The notes beneath the pieces are model-generated. The model was given only the letters and a program-made list of their open reading frames with translations, searched no databases and was not told where the DNA came from. A stretch of DNA of 64,000 nucleotides from DASSJT01 sp963715025 (lineage in GTDB: Bacteria; Actinomycetota; Actinomycetes; Actinomycetales; Dermatophilaceae), in contig CAVQQQ010000009.1 in the NCBI GenBank assembly GCA_963715025.1, forward strand, positions 682,001-746,000, in the 5' to 3' direction. Positions 18,500 to 27,779 of the stretch are shown here, in pieces (the first letter of the stretch is position 1; each line of letters opens with the position of its first letter). The translations under genes and the position numbers were made by a program.

Positions 18500-19117
18500 T
18501 CAGCTGAGGATCTGGCGCAGGAGTGTGGTGACTCGGGCCTGGATGTCGTCGCGGATGTCGCGGACCACCTCGATGGGTTGGCCGGCGGGGTCGGCGACGT
18601 CCCAGTCCTCATAGCGCTTGCCTGGGTAGATCGGGCAGGCGTCCCCGCAGCCCATCGTGACCACGACGTCGGCGGCTCGAACGACCGTGTCGGACAACGG
18701 CTTGGGGTACGGCGTCTGGAGGGCGATGCCGCGTTCGGCCAGGACTTCGATCACCAGGGGGTTGACGTGCCCGGCTGGCGTGGAGCCGGCGGAGCGCACG
18801 TGGACGCGGCGTGCCGACAGGTGCTCGGCCAGCGCGGCCGCCAGCTGCGACCGGCCGGCGTTGTGGACGCAGACGAAGAGCAGTTCGGGGACCTGTTTGG
18901 CCACCAGTCCCTCGGCCTGGGCTGCTGACATCAGCTGCTCCCTTGCCTGGCGGGCGACGAGGATCGGCAGGTAGGTCTGGATCGTGGACACCGGCTCGAG
19001 GACGTCACGGGCCGCGGTCACTGCCGCGGCGACGGTCTCCCGGGAGAACACGCCGTCGTAGGAGTAGGCCAAGTCGGCGACGATCGCGGCGTAGGGATCC
19101 TTTGTGAAAGCGGGCAT
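18500..19117 (-). CDS. arsC: Arsenate reductase with N-terminal three-helix domain
   Basis: 205 residues. The first 72 or so are a helical extension (MPAFTKDPYAAIVADLAYSY and on to LVARQAREQLMSAAQ). The ArsC domain follows with C83-V-H-N-A-G-R89, MGCGDACPIYPGKRYEDWDV and DPAGQPIEVVRDIRDDI. An ArsC with such a three-helix N-terminal domain is known from Corynebacterium (ArsC1'), where the extension is structural. The start ATG 19117 overlaps the aquaporin stop (TGATG), indicating translational coupling. It duplicates the activity of the shorter ArsC downstream, perhaps with a different thiol partner (inference). Confidence 0.88.
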   Translation of the reverse strand: MPAFTKDPYAAIVADLAYSYDGVFSRETVAAAVTAARDVLEPVSTIQTYLPILVARQAREQLMSAAQAEGLVAKQVPELLFVCVHNAGRSQLAAALAEHLSARRVHVRSAGSTPAGHVNPLVIEVLAERGIALQTPYPKPLSDTVVRAADVVVTMGCGDACPIYPGKRYEDWDVADPAGQPIEVVRDIRDDIQARVTTLLRQILS

Positions 19118-19878
19118 CACTGACTCCGTTGGCTGGCGCCCGGGGCGGGACTGGTGGCATGGGGAAGCACGACATCGTCGGCTCGGTCGCTCACGTCGGG
19201 GTACAGGGCGAGGGTCACGGCCACGCCGACGGCGAGGCCGACAAGCTGGACCAGGATGAAGGCGGCTGCGGAGCCGGGGGCGATGCCGGCGAACGTGTCG
19301 GAGAAGACCCGGCCGATGGTGACCGCCGGGTTGGCGAACGACGTCGAGCTGGTGAACCAGTACGCGGCGCCGATGTAGGCGCCGACGGCGGGGGCGGCGA
19401 TCACGCCCCGGCCGGTGCGCGCCAGGGCGAAGACCAGCGCCACGAGGACGGTGGTCGCGACGACCTCGGCGAGCAGGTGACCCGCGGTCGCCCGGTCCTT
19501 GCTCGAGATGGTGTTTCCGACGGCGAACATGGTGTTCGCGAGGAGCGACCCACCGACGGCGCCGATGACCTGCACGAGGGTGTATGCGCCGGTGTCCGGG
19601 AAGGTCAGGCCATGCCCGGTCCGGCGACCCAGCCACCAGTCGGCGAGCGACACGACCGGGTTGAAGTGCGCACCCGAGACCGGCCCGAACAGCAGGATCA
19701 AGACGGTCAGCCCGAGAGCGGTGGCGGTGCTGTTCTCGAGCAGCTGCAGCCCGAGGTTGCCCGGGGAGAGCTGCTGGGCGGCGATCCCCGAGCCGACAAC
19801 CACCGCCACGAGGAGGGCGGTGCCCAGGAACTCGGCAAGCAGGCGTCGGCTCAGCGGTGGCTGTGGGGTCGTGGTCAC
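19117..19878 (-). CDS. MIP-family channel (aquaglyceroporin-like) in ars operon
   Basis: 253 residues with six predicted helices. The first half-helix motif is SGAHFNPVVSL, an NPV in place of NPA. The second is SFANPAVTIGR, a normal NPA. An aquaporin in an ars operon (AqpS type) lets arsenite leave the cell down its gradient after arsenate is reduced (family knowledge). The GTG at 19878 is the first start after the divergent operator region; longer frames run into arsR. No Acr3 or ArsB pump is present here, so this channel would be the arsenite exit route. Confidence 0.85.
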   Translation of the reverse strand: MTTTPQPPLSRRLLAEFLGTALLVAVVVGSGIAAQQLSPGNLGLQLLENSTATALGLTVLILLFGPVSGAHFNPVVSLADWWLGRRTGHGLTFPDTGAYTLVQVIGAVGGSLLANTMFAVGNTISSKDRATAGHLLAEVVATTVLVALVFALARTGRGVIAAPAVGAYIGAAYWFTSSTSFANPAVTIGRVFSDTFAGIAPGSAAAFILVQLVGLAVGVAVTLALYPDVSDRADDVVLPHATSPAPGASQRSQ

Positions 19879-19904
19879 ACGGCCATCTTGACCACCCCTG
19901 AGTA

Positions 19905-19930
19905 GTTCAGTCAAACTTGAGTCAATGAAC
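19905..19930. promoter_or_regulatory. Putative ArsR operator between divergent ars genes
   Basis: TCAA-AC-TTGA at 19911-19920 is a perfect short palindrome flanked by GTTCA (19905-19909) and TGAAC (19926-19930). The right flank overlaps the fusion gene's ATG at 19925. The 46-bp gap must hold both divergent promoters, so a repressor here would control both. Confidence 0.55.
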
Positions 19931-20638
19931 ATTGAGCAAAGCGCGGAGCTGGAGCGCCGGGCCGGGGTCCACGGCGCCTTGGCCGACGTCACCCGCCTGC
20001 GGATCGTCGACCTGCTCGCGGTCGGTGACGCCTCCGCGTCCGAGCTGGGCCCTGCACTGGGGATCGCGTCAAACCTGCTCGCGCACCACCTCAAAGTCCT
20101 CGAGCGTGCCGGGCTGGTGACGCGGCGCAGGTCGCAGGGAGACGCGCGCCGCTCCTACGTGTCGCTTCGGAACCGCGTGGCAGTGCGTGATGTTGCCGGA
20201 AACCCCGGGGTGATGGTCACCCCGCAGCGCGTGCTGTTCGTTTGCACTGCCAACACGGCCCGGTCCCACCTCGCGGCGGCATTGTGGCGCCGGGTGAGCC
20301 GTGTCCGCGCCTCCTCAGCCGGGACCCATCCCGGAGACCGGGTCAACCCAGGCGCGGTGGCAGTCGCGGAGCGTCACGGACTGGCGGTCCCCGAGGTCGC
20401 GCCTCGCCTGCTCGCCGATGCCCTTCGCGAGGGCGACGTCATCATCACGGTGTGCGATCGAGCCCACGAGGAACTGGGGAAACTCGGATGGGCGCACTGG
20501 TCCATACCGGACCCGGTCACCTCCGGCGCCGAGGACGCCTTCGAGGCAGCCTACGCCGACCTGGCAGCTCGGGTGGACGCCCTCGCGCCGAAAGTGGCGA
20601 AGGCGTCCCGAACCCAACGGCCAGCGGTCCTTGTTTGA
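19925..20638 (+). CDS. ArsR regulator fused to an ArsC-like arsenate reductase/phosphatase domain
   Basis: 237 residues in two domains. Residues 1 to about 90 form an ArsR/SmtB winged helix (HGALADVTRLRIVDLL, then GPALGIASNLLAHHLKVLER, wing RRSQGDARRSYVSL). Residues 100-237 form an LMW-PTP/ArsC domain with C107-T-A-N-T-A-R113 and the acid loop SIPDPVTSG. No cysteine pair of the classic ArsR As(III) site is evident in the HTH part, so sensing may involve the enzymatic domain or Cys177 (VITVCDRAHEE), which is inference. It is divergent from the aquaporin-arsC-arsC operon and probably autoregulates. ArsR-ArsC fusions are known in some actinobacteria but are uncommon. Confidence 0.85.
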   Translation: MNIEQSAELERRAGVHGALADVTRLRIVDLLAVGDASASELGPALGIASNLLAHHLKVLERAGLVTRRRSQGDARRSYVSLRNRVAVRDVAGNPGVMVTPQRVLFVCTANTARSHLAAALWRRVSRVRASSAGTHPGDRVNPGAVAVAERHGLAVPEVAPRLLADALREGDVIITVCDRAHEELGKLGWAHWSIPDPVTSGAEDAFEAAYADLAARVDALAPKVAKASRTQRPAVLV

Positions 20639-21038
20639 TCCAATGCCTGGCGTGGCTGACGTCAGGGTGCGGCCTCGACCTGATATGCGGCCGGCTGCGG
20701 GCTGGCGCCAGACCAGGGTCGGTCGCGTGCCGCACCACGACACTGCCCGGCCGCAGCATGAAGGGCCAGCGGCCTGCGCACCTCCTAGGGTTCCTTGGAG
20801 CCACCGATACATTTCGTGCCCATGGACCAAACGCGTGGACAGGAGTTGCAGGAGCACCAACTCGATGGGGGCCGACTGGGCGTGTCGTGGCACTCACGGG
20901 CTCGGCACAGTTTCACTGCTCTCACGGACCGTGGAGGGGACCGATGCTAGGTCCTCTGGGACGGCATCGATGGTTCGGAGTACTCGATGACCACGTCGCC
21001 CGGGCGGATGCCATGTCGCCCCTGACCGGTCGGGCGGA
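20639..21038. other. Intergenic stretch without a supported gene
   Basis: About 400 bases between the ArsR-ArsC gene and the recombinase remnant. Long open frames exist on both strands but show no family motif, and they read in the low-complexity way of GC-rich antisense. No hairpin or repeat stands out. Confidence 0.35.
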
Positions 21039-21553
21039 TCACGACCGCCACGACTCGTTGTCGGATCCAGACGGTCGCACGCCGGTGTCCTGTAGCCAGC
21101 GCGTCAACTGGTACAGGCCCTCGCCGTGGATGGCGCGTTCCGCGAGTTCGCGCAGCACGGAGACTTCGGACGCGCGCAAGGTCACGCCGTCCTGCTCGAA
21201 TCCGAACGCCCTTCGACCACCAGCAGGCGGCAGTCCCTTCTCCCGGCGCACGCGGTTGGCAGCCTTCACGCGCATGCTCGTGGCGCGCGCCTCCATTTTG
21301 GGCACCGCTGCCAGTACCGGCCACGCAGCATTGTTGGAGACCTCGCCGCCCTCGAACGCCACGACCTTTGTGCCTGTCTTGGCACACAACTCTTCGAGCC
21401 CTTCAATGTCCGCGAGCCTGCGGCCCAGCCGGTCCTGCGTGAAACACAGGAGGTAGTCAAGCCGTTGGTGTTCGACGGTCTGAAGGCATTGGAACCACGC
21501 GCTCTCCTGCTTGCGGCCCTTGGAGGCTGGAGGTAGGCGACTGCGGTACTCAT
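21039..21553 (-). pseudogene. Serine recombinase (resolvase-type), truncated and frameshifted
   Basis: The minus strand starts MSTAVAYL at ATG 21553, where the catalytic R-V-S should follow. After a shift it continues in another frame as SKGRKQESAWFQCLQTVEHQ and LDYLLCFTQDRLGRRLADIE, the DRLGR motif of the resolvase core. Then come …AVPKMEARATSMRVKAANRV… (a degraded E-x-x-x-x-x-R helix) and RRAFGFEQDGVTLR with GLYQLTRWLQDTGV, the start of the Recombinase domain. It ends at 21039, far short of an intact large serine recombinase. The catalytic serine region is lost, so it is inactive: another mobile-element relic beside the ars locus. Confidence 0.7.
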
Positions 21554-21577
21554 AGGAGGGGGGCTAGCACCTTCTCA

Positions 21578-22507
21578 ATGCATTGGGGAAACACACTCAA
21601 CGGGTTCACCACCATCGCCGCAGTCATCGCCCTCGGAGCGCTGCTCGCGCACCTCGGGGTCGTCGACGAGAGCGCGCAGCGCCTGCTGTCCCGGCTGGCT
21701 TTCTTCGTCGCCAGTCCCGCGCTCATGGTCGTGACGCTCAGCCGGGCGGACGTCCACAAGGTCCTCTCGACCAACCTGGTTGCTTCCGTCGCAGGCGTGG
21801 CGGTCGCGGGAGGGACGTATGCCGTCCTGGCCCGGTGGGTCTGGCACCGCTCGCTCGGCGAGGGGGTTATCGGGAGCCTCTCCGCGGCATACGTCAATGC
21901 CGGAAACCTCGGCATCCCGGTCGCCTCCTATGTGCTCGGGGACGCCGCCCTGGTCGCACCGACCCTGCTGCTCCAGCTCATCGTGCTCCAGCCGCTCGCG
22001 CTGGCTCTGCTCGACCATGACGCCCGCGGCTCCCGTCCGTCCTTCGCCCAGATCGCCACCGGACCGCTGCGCAACCCGCTGACCGTCGGTTCGCTCGTAG
22101 GCCTGCTGCTCGCCCTGACCGGTTGGACCCTCCCCGCCTGGGTGCACGACCCACTTGCTCTCGTGGGAAACATGGCCGTCCCGTCGATGCTCATCGCATA
22201 CGGCATCGCGCTGCGGCTCGGGCCGGGCCTGGGCAAGGCAGGCTCCGTGACCGAGCTGGCCACGACCTCGGCGCTCAAGCTCCTCGCGCAGCCGCTGACG
22301 TCCTGGGCTGTCGCGGCGCTCCTGCTCGGGGTCAGGGGCCACGCGCTGCTGGCCATCGTCGTGACCTCGGCACTCCCGACCGCGCAGAACATCTTCGTCC
22401 ACGCGACCCGCTACCAGCGGAGCGAAGTGCTCGCGCGGGACACCATCCTGATCACGACCGCGCTGTCGGTGCCGGTCATCCTTTTTCTGGCGCTCGTGCT
22501 GGGCTGA
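21578..22507 (+). CDS. AEC-family permease (auxin efflux carrier type)
   Basis: 309 residues, about ten hydrophobic helices in the 5+5 arrangement of the AEC family. Conserved features: YVNAGNLGIPVASYVLGD (the N-x-GN-x-GIP motif of the first unwound helix) and VVTSALPTAQNIFVHATRYQ (the second repeat's A-x-PTA-x-N motif). Length is normal. AEC proteins export small organic acids or other anions; the substrate is not predictable. It starts just after the recombinase remnant and is followed by a palindromic repeat (22526-22602) that may act as terminator. Confidence 0.85.
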   Translation: MHWGNTLNGFTTIAAVIALGALLAHLGVVDESAQRLLSRLAFFVASPALMVVTLSRADVHKVLSTNLVASVAGVAVAGGTYAVLARWVWHRSLGEGVIGSLSAAYVNAGNLGIPVASYVLGDAALVAPTLLLQLIVLQPLALALLDHDARGSRPSFAQIATGPLRNPLTVGSLVGLLLALTGWTLPAWVHDPLALVGNMAVPSMLIAYGIALRLGPGLGKAGSVTELATTSALKLLAQPLTSWAVAALLLGVRGHALLAIVVTSALPTAQNIFVHATRYQRSEVLARDTILITTALSVPVILFLALVLG

Positions 22508-22525
22508 GTGGCCGGAGCCCAGTTA

Positions 22526-22602
22526 CCGGACGGCAAACCGCCCGTGCGTCCGGTGTGCCGCGGGCTCACCTCGACGCCCGAGGCCGCCGGCTTGTCGTCC
22601 GG
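22526..22602. repeat. Palindromic intergenic repeat, copy R1
   Basis: About 77 bp beginning CCGGACGGCAAACC and ending GGCTTGTCGTCCGG. The ends are inverted (one mismatch in CGGACGRCAA / TTGTCGTCCG). The interior GTCCGGTRTGCCGCGSGCTC is shared with copy R2. It lies 19 bp after the AEC stop. Confidence 0.7.
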
Positions 22603-22656
22603 CCGCACTGTGGATAACGGGGCGCCGACGCTCGGCTCACTCGGCAGACTGCGCGG

Positions 22657-22945
22657 GTGGACGTCACAACGGCGATCGCCCACTGTGGCGGCATCGCGAC
22701 TCGGCGAGAAGTCCTGCAGAGCGTCACGCGCCACGAGCTTGAAGTGGCTGTCTCATGTGGCGCGGTAACTCGGCCAGCCAGAGGACGCTACGCGCTGCCT
22801 ACCGGGGTGGATGCGCAGAAGGCGGCCCACGCGATGACCGGGACCGCGATTCTGCTCAGCGCGGCCTCGCACTGGAGCTGGCGCCGCAAGTGGGAACCCC
22901 ACCGACCTCAGGTGGCCGTGCCACGGTCACGTAGACGCCGACACT
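22657..22945 (+). pseudogene. AbiEi-type antitoxin-domain protein, truncated
   Basis: From GTG 22657 about 95 residues match the N-terminal wHTH of AbiEi-family antitoxin-domain proteins: MDVTTAIAHCGGIATRREVL, then VAVSCGAVTRPARGRYALPT. The next helix region (KAAHAMTGTAILLSAASHW) is also recognisable. Homologues run about 280-320 residues with a C-terminal DUF559/endonuclease-like part. Here the sequence loses homology near 22945, just where palindromic repeat R2 begins, though the frame stays open to 23109. No toxin partner is adjacent, so this is a relic. Confidence 0.6.
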
Positions 22946-22950
22946 TGACC

Positions 22951-23033
22951 GGCGGACGACAAACCACTTGTTGGTCCGGTATGCCGCGCGCTCACCTCGG
23001 CCCCCGACGTCGCCGGCTTGTCGTCCGCCGGCA
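22951..23033. repeat. Palindromic intergenic repeat, copy R2
   Basis: Second copy of R1, same orientation, with perfect 10-bp inverted ends CGGACGACAA (22953-22962) and TTGTCGTCCG (23018-23027). Inner GTATGCCGCGCGCTCACCTC parallels R1. It sits at the 3' end of the HerA gene and at the break point of the AbiEi-like gene. Confidence 0.7.
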
Positions 23034-23068
23034 CGCCCGCCTCAGCGTGATGAGGGGGACTTCGCTGG

Positions 23069-24634
<1,566 letters not shown>

Positions 24635-24706
24635 GGAAGCGGACTCTAGTGCGCTGCGGTGAACCCCGCACTCAGCTGAGCCGCCGCCCGTGGGTGCGTT
24701 GCCCTT

Positions 24707-25015
24707 ATGGTGTCCTGCGTGATCTTCAAGGCCATCGGCGACGAGCGTCCGTACCCCGACCACGGCCTGGAGAATGCCCGTGACTGGGCCGGGGTGGCGC
24801 CGCGCATGGTGCGCCTCGACGACCTGGTCACCACCAAGCGCACCCTCGATCTGGGTCACCTCCTGTCAGAGGACTCGACCTTCTTCGGCGATCTCTTCGC
24901 CCACGTCGTCGAGTGGCAAGGAACCCTCTACCTGGAGGACGGGCTCCACCGTGCACTGCGCGCTGCCCTCCATCAACGTCCTACCTTGCACGCACGGGTC
25001 CTCGTGCTTGACTAG
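24707..25015 (+). CDS. Conserved actinobacterial small protein (ParB/Srx-like, tentative)
   Basis: 102 residues. IFKAIGDERPYPDHGLE, RMVRLDDLVTTKRTLDLGHL and GTLYLEDGLHRALRAALHQR form a pattern I have seen conserved in actinobacteria next to LytR_C genes. The LDDL…V…DGLHRALRA arrangement resembles a minimal ParB/sulfiredoxin-like fold (D-G-x-HR motif), sometimes annotated as a VapB-type antitoxin. No toxin is adjacent. It is divergent from HerA and 76 bp upstream of the LytR_C gene, so probably co-transcribed with it. Function unknown. Confidence 0.6.
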   Translation: MVSCVIFKAIGDERPYPDHGLENARDWAGVAPRMVRLDDLVTTKRTLDLGHLLSEDSTFFGDLFAHVVEWQGTLYLEDGLHRALRAALHQRPTLHARVLVLD

Positions 25016-25091
25016 CCCTATGCAGCCATGACGGCTGTGCCCCTGGGACTGCATGTGAGGGACCGCATGCGACTTTCGGAGGTGGGGTGCC

Positions 25092-25610
25092 GTGAGCTAC
25101 ATGGTGGAGCCGGACGCTCTGACGTATCGAAGCCGACGCCGCCGTGCTGCCATCACCATCTCGATCGCCGTGCTCGTCCTTTTCTTCGCGTTCTGGTATG
25201 CCCTCTCCTACTACAACGCCAGCAACGACCCCGCCCGGACGGCCAGCCCCCAGTGCAACACCGCAATCGCCGGAGTCAAGGCCAAGGACGTGACGATCAA
25301 CGTCTATAACGCGACCAGCCGCACGGGGCTCGCCGCCGCCACTGCCAGGACCCTCCGCGACCGCGGGATCCGGGTTGCCACCATCGGCAACGACCCGCTC
25401 AACAAGACCATCAAGGGCACCGCGGAGGTGCGCCACGGCAAGTCCGGGCTGGCTGCGGCGAAGGCGGTGCTGCCGCTGGTGCCGGGCGCCAAGCGGGTCC
25501 AGGACGGCCGTCCTGACGGCACCGTGGACATCGTGCTCGGCAACGCGTTCAAAGCCCTGGCGGCCAGTCCGACGTCGACGGCCACAGGCGGCTCACAGGG
25601 GTGCCAGTGA
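25092..25610 (+). CDS. LytR_C-domain membrane-anchored protein
   Basis: 172 residues. A basic N-terminus is followed by one TM helix (AAITISIAVLVLFFAFWYAL), so the rest faces outside. The LytR_C domain starts at DVTINVYNATSRTGLAA, with the typical TLRDRGIRVATIGNDP and VDIVLGNAFKAL strand. Such domains occur alone or at the C-terminus of LCP cell-wall ligases and are thought to act at the envelope. The GTG at 25092 lies 8 bases after GGAGG and is preferred over the ATG at 25101. Confidence 0.8.
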   Translation: MSYMVEPDALTYRSRRRRAAITISIAVLVLFFAFWYALSYYNASNDPARTASPQCNTAIAGVKAKDVTINVYNATSRTGLAAATARTLRDRGIRVATIGNDPLNKTIKGTAEVRHGKSGLAAAKAVLPLVPGAKRVQDGRPDGTVDIVLGNAFKALAASPTSTATGGSQGCQ

Positions 25611-25657
25611 CGTGGCGGGCGGGCATGACGTGACGGTGACGAAGCGGTGAGGCCAGC

Positions 25658-26056
25658 GTGATCGGCCTCGAGCTGGCCCGTGACCTGGCGGCGGCCGGGG
25701 TCCTCTGGCAGCCCCAGCCCGGCGACCGCTTCACCATCGACGAGCGCCAGCTGTCCGGCGACGTGTTCTGGATCAGTGACCTGACCATCGAGGTCCACCA
25801 CTACAACGACCAGACGATCCTCGGCTTCAACGGCACTACGGAGTGGGCGCTGGACTCGGTGCCACTCGAGGTCGCGCTCTGGCTTCCCCGCGAGGACCAG
25901 CTCCGGGAGCTGATCGGCGACCGGTTCGTGGGCCTGACCCCCGCCGACGGAGCATGGCGGGTCCAGGTCAGGCGTGTGCCGGACGGTCCCGTTCTCGAGG
26001 CGGCCGACCCTGACGCGGAGTGCGCCTACGCCAAGGCGCTGCTCCTCCTGGCCTGA
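25658..26056 (+). CDS. Conserved actinobacterial protein of unknown function
   Basis: 132 residues, GTG start. LARDLAAAGVLWQPQPGDRF, FWISDLTIEVHHYNDQTILG and FNGTTEWALDSVPLEVALWL match a small actinobacterial family that databases sometimes mislabel as a pilus assembly protein. There is no TM helix or enzyme motif. It follows the LytR_C gene with a short gap and overlaps the convergent kinase gene by 31 bp at the 3' end, so both coding ends share sequence. Function unknown. Confidence 0.65.
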   Translation: MIGLELARDLAAAGVLWQPQPGDRFTIDERQLSGDVFWISDLTIEVHHYNDQTILGFNGTTEWALDSVPLEVALWLPREDQLRELIGDRFVGLTPADGAWRVQVRRVPDGPVLEAADPDAECAYAKALLLLA

Positions 26057-26718
26057 TCGTCCCAGTTGAGCGCGATCGCAAGGTCGGCGCGGACGGCACT
26101 CGCCGCGACCAGCCGGGTATTCGCCTCGTCGGAGCGCAGAACCCACTCGCGGGCCTGTTCGGGCGACTTGCCGAACTCGACGTGCCGCGCGATGAGCCGC
26201 GGCACGCGGTCCTCCTCGTCGTGGTCGACGTACCACGCGTCATCGAGCAGGGGCTTGACTCGGCACCACGGCTCGTCCGCCAGCAACAGGTAGTTGCCCT
26301 CGGTGACCACCAGCTGGACGCTCGGCTCGATCGCCACGGCCGCCGCGATGGGCTCTTCGAGGGTGCGCTCGAATCCGGGCGCGTACACCGTCTCGCCCAC
26401 CTCGGAGCGGAGCCGTCCCAGCAGCGCAAGGTACCCGCGGACGTCGAAGGTCTCGGGCGCCCCTTTGCCGTCCCGCAGACCCAGACGCTCGAGCTGGGTG
26501 TCGGCGAGGTGGAAGCCGTCCATCGGCACGAGCGCCACCCACGGCGTGTTGCCACCGTCAGGCGGCTCCTGGGCTCCGAGCAGGTCGACCAGCGCCTGCG
26601 CCAGCGTCGACTTCCCGGCACCGGGCGGTCCCGCGATCCCCAGAATGGCCCGCCGGCCTCCGCGGCAGAGCCCGCGGGCACGCGAGGCGAGGTCTTCCAG
26701 GGAGGCTGCGACCGGCAT
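26026..26718 (-). CDS. P-loop nucleoside/sugar kinase-like protein (UDK/PanK-type)
   Basis: 230 residues. Walker A is GPPGAGKS (residues 30-37). PMDGFHLADTQLERLGLRDG is the substrate-lid motif of the uridine kinase/phosphoribulokinase/CoaA group, and GAPETFDVRGYLALL follows. VVTEGNYLLLADEPWCRV is the family's E-G-[NL]-Y-LL motif. Length matches YfdG/FrcK-like nucleoside-triphosphate hydrolase-domain proteins. It probably phosphorylates a small cytosolic metabolite, which cannot be named from sequence. It is 17 bp after the DedA gene, likely one operon. Confidence 0.8.
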   Translation of the reverse strand: MPVAASLEDLASRARGLCRGGRRAILGIAGPPGAGKSTLAQALVDLLGAQEPPDGGNTPWVALVPMDGFHLADTQLERLGLRDGKGAPETFDVRGYLALLGRLRSEVGETVYAPGFERTLEEPIAAAVAIEPSVQLVVTEGNYLLLADEPWCRVKPLLDDAWYVDHDEEDRVPRLIARHVEFGKSPEQAREWVLRSDEANTRLVAASAVRADLAIALNWDDQARRSSALA

Positions 26719-26735
26719 ACGACCTAGTCTGCCGG

Positions 26736-27353
26736 TCAGTCGGCGCTGGCAGCGGCTTCCCGCCGCCGCCGGAAGTGCCAGACAATGAGGGCACCCAAGA
26801 CAATCGTCGCGACCACGATCGCGGCGCCGCGGCCGATGAGGTGCTCCATGCGGTGGTAGGACGCGCCTGCGAGATACCCAGCGACCACCACCGTGGTCCC
26901 CCACGCGATGCCGCCGAGCGCGTTCCACGGCAGGAAGCTGCGGTAGGGCATGCGGGAGGCACCAGCCAGGGCTGGCATGACCGCGCGGAAGAAGGCCGTC
27001 CAGCGGCCGAGGAAGATTGCTGCCCCGCCACGCCGCCGGAGGAAGCCCTGGGCGTCCTCCAGCCGCTTGCGGCGCTTGTCGAACGCCCGATGACCGAGGA
27101 TCCGCGGCCCGATCAGCCGCCCGATCTCGTAGCCCACGCTGTCGCCCACGATCGCTGCGAGGACCACGACGCCGATGACCACGGCGAGCGAGGTGTGGCC
27201 CAGACTGGCGGTCACACCACCCAGGATGGCGAGGGTCTCGCCGGGCAGAACGAACCCGACGAAGAGCGCGTCCTCGGCGAACACGATGAGCCCCACGATG
27301 GCGTAGACCAGCCAGGGGGGCGCGGCAAGGACGTGGTCGAAGAGAGCGTTCAT
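26736..27353 (-). CDS. DedA-family membrane protein
   Basis: 205 residues with four or five hydrophobic helices. Family motifs: EDALFVGFVLPGETLAILGG (the E…G-x-x-x-P-GE loop) and FLGRWTAFFRAVMPALAGAS (the conserved F-x-R-[FW]-x-P-x-R/ALAG motif with its arginines). It continues into PYRSFLPWNALGGIAWGTT. Some DedA/UPF0043 members are undecaprenyl-phosphate or phospholipid flippases and depend on these acidic and arginine residues (family knowledge). C-terminal RRRREAAASAD is cytosolic. It leads the operon with the kinase-like gene. Confidence 0.88.
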   Translation of the reverse strand: MNALFDHVLAAPPWLVYAIVGLIVFAEDALFVGFVLPGETLAILGGVTASLGHTSLAVVIGVVVLAAIVGDSVGYEIGRLIGPRILGHRAFDKRRKRLEDAQGFLRRRGGAAIFLGRWTAFFRAVMPALAGASRMPYRSFLPWNALGGIAWGTTVVVAGYLAGASYHRMEHLIGRGAAIVVATIVLGALIVWHFRRRREAAASAD

Positions 27354-27486
27354 GGTTGCGGCCAGTCTCCCCCATGCGTCTGAGACGCTCCTGGAAGACG
27401 TCCGGCGGGTGGCGCGCAGACCGGCCGAGAGCCGTGGTGCATCGGAGCGAGCACCGGCCTCCCGGGCGGCTAGGGGCCCGCCGGGC

Positions 27487-27571
27487 GGGTTCGGGCGCGC
27501 GGGGTGGGTTCGGGCGCGCGGGCTCCCAGAGATATTGCCCTGGCGCGTCAATGGCACCAGGGCAACATCTC
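27487..27571. terminator. Strong hairpin, preceded by a 17-bp duplication
   Basis: GAGATATTGCCCTGG (27529-27543) and CCAGGGCAACATCTC (27557-27571) pair over 15 bp with one G-T type mismatch and a 13-nt loop. It is about 210 bp past the SGNH gene end (minus strand) and upstream of DedA. There is no U-tract, so terminator function is a guess. Next to it GGGTTCGGGCGCGCGGG is repeated at 27487 and 27506. Confidence 0.5.
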
Positions 27572-27779
27572 CCGTCCCCCACAGGAGTCCGTGCAGTCGG
27601 GGCCTCACCTCCGATCGAGCGCCGCTACCCCCTGCTGTAGCGGCGACCGGTGCGTCGGCGAGGCCTGACAACCCCTGAGTTTGCTCGACGCTGCTGCCAT
27701 TTGTGATCGCCCATTCGGGTGACTTTCCGGTGGCCTGAATGGCCGACGACTTGCGCCCGGGCTATCGCGGCAGCCCTGC

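Noticed and set aside
20242..21456. 404-codon plus-strand open frame overlapping ArsR-ArsC
   Set aside because: It overlaps the real arsR-arsC gene in another frame and then crosses the recombinase remnant; no coherent domain.
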